Assembly: GCA_021805485.1 (NCBI GenBank)
Contig: JAJZFF010000101.1
Location: forward strand, 1 to 9,063
Source of the DNA: Pseudomonadota bacterium
GTDB lineage: Bacteria; Pseudomonadota; Alphaproteobacteria; Acetobacterales; Acetobacteraceae
Length of the DNA: 9,063 nucleotides
Direction: 5' to 3'
Below the pieces are notes generated by a model. The model did no database searches and was not told the origin of the DNA. It worked only from the letters and a program-made list of their open reading frames with translations. Position 1 is the first letter of the stretch; every line of letters begins with the position of its first letter. Positions 6,889-9,063 of the stretch are shown in pieces. A program made the position numbers and the translations under genes.

Positions 6889-7284
6889 TTGCTCGGAATC
6901 GGCGAACTCTCCCGCAAGACAGGCGTCAGGATCGAGACGATCCGCTACTACGAGCGGATCGGCCTGCTGGCGCCGCCGGCCCGCACGGCGGGAAACTACC
7001 GCCGCTATCGCGAGACCGATGCCGGGCGTCTCCGCTTCATCCGGCGCGCGCGCGCCCTCGGCTTCCCGATCGACCGTATCGGCACGCTGCTCGCTCTGGC
7101 GGATCAGCGCGACCGCTCATGCGAGGATGTCGACGCGATCGCCCGCGACCATCTCGACGAGATCGATCGCAAGATCGCCGATCTCACCGCCCTGCGCCGC
7201 GAACTGGCATCGATGGTCGATGCCTGCTCCTCGCGCAGCATCGCCCGCTGCCGCATCCTCGGAGCCCTGGCGTCCGATCGGTGA
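6889..7284 (+). CDS. MerR-family heavy-metal-responsive transcriptional regulator
   Basis: Metal-sensing activator/repressor expected to bind the dyad at 6853-6875 and switch on the divergent CDF operon. The 131-residue protein has a winged-helix DNA-binding domain (IGELSRKTGVRIETIRYYERIGLL, residues 4-27; NYRRY at 36-40), a long dimerisation helix (about 80-112) and a C-terminal metal loop. Potential ligands are Cys78 (DRSCEDV), Cys113 and Cys121 (C-x7-C). The Cys near position 78 is typical of divalent or mercury sensors (ZntR, CadR, PbrR, MerR) while Cu(I) sensors have Ser there; yet the x7 loop spacing matches CueR. The start is a TTG: AAGGAGG (6876-6882) sits 6 bases upstream and the resulting N-terminus fits the family; upstream in-frame codons run through the operator. 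Its stop is 31 bases from the convergent dmeF. Confidence 0.93.
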   Translation: MLGIGELSRKTGVRIETIRYYERIGLLAPPARTAGNYRRYRETDAGRLRFIRRARALGFPIDRIGTLLALADQRDRSCEDVDAIARDHLDEIDRKIADLTALRRELASMVDACSSRSIARCRILGALASDR

Positions 7285-7315
7285 GCCGGCGCGCCGCGCC
7301 CTCGCGTCCGTCCCG

Positions 7316-8614
7316 TCACGCCGATCGCGCATGGACCTCGACGGTCAGGTGCGAAAGCGATCTGAAGCGGGCGAGCTTCCGCTGGTAGTCGGCAGCGCCC
7401 AGCCCGCTCGCCGTCCGCACCGACAGGATGGCCCCCAGATGCCCCGGGCCGAGCCGCCAGAGATGCAGGTCCGCCAGTTCGTCGCCATCCGCCTCGATCG
7501 TCTCGCGCAGCCGCTGCGCGAGGCGGCGGTCGGGGGTCATGTCCAGCAGGATCGCGCCGGTGTCGCGGATCAGGCCGAACGCCCAGCTCGCGATGACCAG
7601 CGCGCCGACGATGCCAACCGCCGGGTCCATCCATCGCCAGCCGAAGGCGCGCGCCAGCAGAAGGCCGACGATCACCAGGATCGACACCGCCGCATCGGTG
7701 GCGACGTGGATCACCGCCGCGCGCATGTTGTTGTCGCGCCCGGTGGTTTCATGGGCGTGCTCGTGCTCGACGAAGTTCACGGCGCCGCTGGCATCGCCGA
7801 TGGCAACGACCGCGGTGAATTCATGCGGCTCGGGAATTTCCTCGTGCGATTCCAGATAGCCGTCGGCCGCCGTCATCGTGAAGGCCTGGCGCCGGCCGCC
7901 GGCGCGGATCGTCTCGATCGTCACCGCCGCCGCCGTCGGCAGATCGCCATCCTCCGCCGCCAGGCGGAACCGCGGCGGCACGCCATCCTCGAAAATGCCG
8001 AGGCGCATGGCGGCACCGCCGATCGTCACGAGGTGCGTCTCGTCTTCATGGTGGTGGTCATCCCCGTCGTGTCCGTGATGATGCCCGTGCCCGTGCCCGT
8101 GCCCGTGCCTGTGCCCATGCCCGTGTCCGTGGGCATGGCCGTGGCTGTGGCCATGGTCATGCCCGCCGGCGAGAATGAGCGCGCTGACCACGTTGACCAC
8201 GAGCCCGAGCCCCGCGATCGGCAGGGCCTCGGCAAAATCGATCGGCACCGGCGCGAAGAAACGCCTGATCGCCTCATAGCCGATCAGGAGCGCGATCATC
8301 GCCAGGACGATGGCGCTGGTGAACCCCGCCAGGTCGCCGAACTTCCCCGTGCCGAAGCTGAAGCGCGGATCGCCCGCGTGCTTGCGCGCGTAGCGATAGG
8401 CGAGGGCGGCGAGCAGCAGGGCGCCGGCATGCGTGCTCATGTGCAGGCCATCCGCCACGAGCGCGATGGATCCGTAGAGCGATCCGCCGACGATCTCCAG
8501 AATCATCATCGCCGTGCAGATCCAGATCACCCACCAGGTGCGGCGTTCGCTGCGCTCATGGTCGGCGCGCAGGAAAATATGGTCGTGCCCTGCGAAGGTC
8601 GTTTGATCAGACAT
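7316..8614 (-). CDS. dmeF: DmeF-like CDF nickel/cobalt exporter with His-rich loop and extra inserted domain
   Basis: Inner-membrane cation diffusion facilitator expected to export Co(II)/Ni(II). The 432-residue protein has CDF segments near 25-45, 50-73, 98-118, 130-150, 300-322 and 330-350, the TM2 motif DGLHMSTH (55-62) with H58/H62, and the TM5 motif HVATD (303-307). The TM4-TM5 loop is extreme: 21 His in residues 152-194, then about 90 residues (195-287, around FEDGVPPRFR and EEIPEPHEF) resembling a domain of RND-efflux adaptor proteins, then HEHAHE (284-289). The C-terminal domain holds DLHLWRLGPGH (382-392). It is longer than most DmeF proteins (roughly 320-390 residues) because of the insert. 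Start: ATG at 8614, with GAGG 6 bases upstream; a GTG at 8626 would overlap the dmeR stop by four bases but has a poorer site. Operon with dmeR. Confidence 0.92.
   Translation of the reverse strand: MSDQTTFAGHDHIFLRADHERSERRTWWVIWICTAMMILEIVGGSLYGSIALVADGLHMSTHAGALLLAALAYRYARKHAGDPRFSFGTGKFGDLAGFTSAIVLAMIALLIGYEAIRRFFAPVPIDFAEALPIAGLGLVVNVVSALILAGGHDHGHSHGHAHGHGHGHRHGHGHGHGHHHGHDGDDHHHEDETHLVTIGGAAMRLGIFEDGVPPRFRLAAEDGDLPTAAAVTIETIRAGGRRQAFTMTAADGYLESHEEIPEPHEFTAVVAIGDASGAVNFVEHEHAHETTGRDNNMRAAVIHVATDAAVSILVIVGLLLARAFGWRWMDPAVGIVGALVIASWAFGLIRDTGAILLDMTPDRRLAQRLRETIEADGDELADLHLWRLGPGHLGAILSVRTASGLGAADYQRKLARFRSLSHLTVEVHARSA
8084..8161. repeat. Degenerate tandem hexamer repeat encoding the His-Gly loop of DmeF
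   Basis: Thirteen consecutive 6-base units starting with four identical CCCGTG copies (8084-8107) and continuing as variants such as CCTGTG, CCCATG, TCCGTG and GCCGTG. On the minus strand they encode alternating His-Gly (or His-Ala/Ser/Arg). Because the unit is a multiple of three, copy-number change would alter loop length without a frameshift. Confidence 0.8.
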
Positions 8615-8622
8615 GTCTTGCC

Positions 8623-8901
8623 TCACTTCAGATAGGCGCGGATCACGGCCAGGAGCTGCTCGGTCGCGTCGTTGTCCTGCGCGTCGGGATGGGTGTCCGC
8701 GTCCACGAGGTGCGAACGGACGTGATCCTCGACGACCTCCGCCATCAGCCCCGCGATCGCCCCGCGGACCCCGGCGATCTGCTGCATGACGGTCTCGCAG
8801 CCGGCCTCCGCCTCGAGCGCCCGCTCGATGGCCTCGACCTGGCCCCGGATCCGGCGGACGCGCGCCAGCAGCTTCCGCTTTTCACGAACGGTATGGGTCA
8901 T
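8623..8901 (-). CDS. dmeR: DmeR, RcnR/CsoR-family nickel/cobalt-responsive repressor
   Basis: Cytoplasmic repressor predicted to release DNA when Ni(II) or Co(II) binds, so derepressing dmeRF. The 92-residue all-helical protein matches the RcnR/FrmR/DmeR branch in length and sequence (THTVREKRKLLARVRRIRGQ, residues 2-21; QQIAGVRGAIAGLMAEVVEDH, 40-60). The RcnR metal ligands are all present at identical positions: His3, Cys35, His60 and His64. Formaldehyde sensors of the FrmR branch lack His60 and His64, which favours metal sensing. The ATG at 8901 keeps His3 correctly placed; the ribosome site is weak (AGAG, 8 bases upstream). Its stop lies 8 bases before the dmeF ATG, so the two are co-transcribed. 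A G-tract operator lies directly upstream. Confidence 0.94.
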   Translation of the reverse strand: MTHTVREKRKLLARVRRIRGQVEAIERALEAEAGCETVMQQIAGVRGAIAGLMAEVVEDHVRSHLVDADTHPDAQDNDATEQLLAVIRAYLK

Positions 8902-8914
8902 CCGGCATCTCTAG

Positions 8915-8933
8915 CATACTCCCCCTCCCTATG
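8915..8933 (-). promoter_or_regulatory. Putative DmeR operator (CATA / G-tract / TATG)
   Basis: On the minus strand the 19 bases CATAGGGAGGGGGAGTATG lie 13 bases upstream of the dmeR ATG. Four-base inverted repeats flank a G-tract, the design of RcnR- and DmeR-type operators (an A/T-rich inverted repeat around GGGG). A TATGCT hexamer (8913-8918) overlapping its end could be the -10; no good -35 is visible. Repression by occlusion of RNA polymerase is the simplest model. Confidence 0.72.
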
Positions 8934-8979
8934 ACAGGGGGGCGCAGCGCCGCCGGACGGCCCCGGCGCGCGACCGCCC

Positions 8980-8993
8980 TTGACATGGGTCAA
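8980..8993. repeat. Short palindrome TTGAC-ATGG-GTCAA
   Basis: Five-base arms TTGAC and GTCAA around ATGG. Each strand therefore presents a -35-like hexamer (TTGACA on plus, TTGACC on minus). It could be an operator or part of divergent promoters for dmeR and a gene beyond the right edge; no matching -10 is seen on either strand. Confidence 0.4.
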
Positions 8994-9034
8994 CGCGGGA
9001 ACCGCCGGCCGATGCTATCCACCATGACCAGTAT

Positions 9035-9054
9035 CGGCATCCGCGCGGATGCCG
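9035..9054. repeat. Perfect 20-base palindrome at the right edge
   Basis: CGGCATCCGC (9035-9044) is followed immediately by its exact reverse complement GCGGATGCCG (9045-9054), with no spacer. It may be an operator for a dimeric regulator or the stem of a hairpin; no T-run follows before the sequence ends. Confidence 0.7.
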
Positions 9055-9063
9055 TTCCGGACA

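Larger units (their letters stand above)
8934..9063. other. Right-edge intergenic sequence
   Basis: No supported gene. An ATG at 9024 opens a plus-strand frame that continues to the edge (13 codons, beginning MTSIGIRADA), but it has no clear ribosome site, so it is not called. A perfect TTGACA hexamer at 8980-8985 lacks a -10 at the normal distance; TATCCA at 9015-9020 is 29 bases away. Confidence 0.4.

Noticed and set aside
8077..8165. Repeat tract considered as a CRISPR or intergenic repeat
   Set aside because: The units are contiguous hexamers without spacers and lie inside the dmeF coding frame.
7019..8635. 538-codon plus-strand open frame opposite dmeF
   Set aside because: Antisense of dmeF; its PVPVPVPV stretch is simply the complement of the His-Gly repeat.
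9024..9063. Possible start of a rightward gene (MTSIGIRADA...)
   Set aside because: Only 13 codons are visible, there is no ribosome site, and a perfect palindrome covers half of it.

Overview
The window looks like a stretch of a GC-rich proteobacterial chromosome or large replicon, most likely an alphaproteobacterium. This rests on codon use, on the DmeR/DmeF pair (a typical alphaproteobacterial nickel/cobalt module) and on the general character of the proteins. It is an inference from family knowledge, not a taxonomic assignment.

Left part (1-1359, minus strand): the start of a polar amino-acid ABC transporter operon. A periplasmic substrate-binding protein (535-1359) is followed by an inner-membrane permease that runs off the left edge (1-519). 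A 372-base gene-free stretch separates it from a membrane acyltransferase of the acyltransferase-3/OafA family (1732-2907, minus strand). A 652-base gap follows (2908-3559). It holds an AT-rich island and, at its right end, a recognisable CueR-type copper-responsive promoter (3487-3517).

Right part (3487-8933): a metal-handling cluster made of three separately controlled modules. (a) The CueR-type promoter drives a Tat-exported multicopper oxidase (3560-5074, plus) with a methionine-rich loop, consistent with periplasmic Cu(I) oxidation. No CueR gene is next to it. (b) A MerR-family sensor (6889-7284, plus, TTG start) is divergent from a two-gene operon on the minus strand: a half-size CDF-like transporter with cysteine-rich ends (6103-6816) and a CzcD/ZitB-like CDF exporter (5096-6070). 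A perfect 11+1+11 dyad sits in the 19-base spacer of the promoter between them. (c) A dmeRF operon on the minus strand: an RcnR/DmeR repressor (8623-8901) with the complete RcnR ligand set and a large DmeF CDF transporter (7316-8614), with a G-tract operator (8915-8933) upstream.

Together, module (a) would detoxify periplasmic copper, module (b) would export Zn/Cd/Pb-type divalent ions, and module (c) would export Ni/Co. The most unusual item is DmeF. Its His-rich TM4-TM5 loop is followed by about 90 residues resembling a domain of RND-efflux periplasmic adaptor proteins (CzcB type), placed where the CDF fold predicts the cytoplasm. The right edge (8934-9063) holds two palindromes and no convincing gene.
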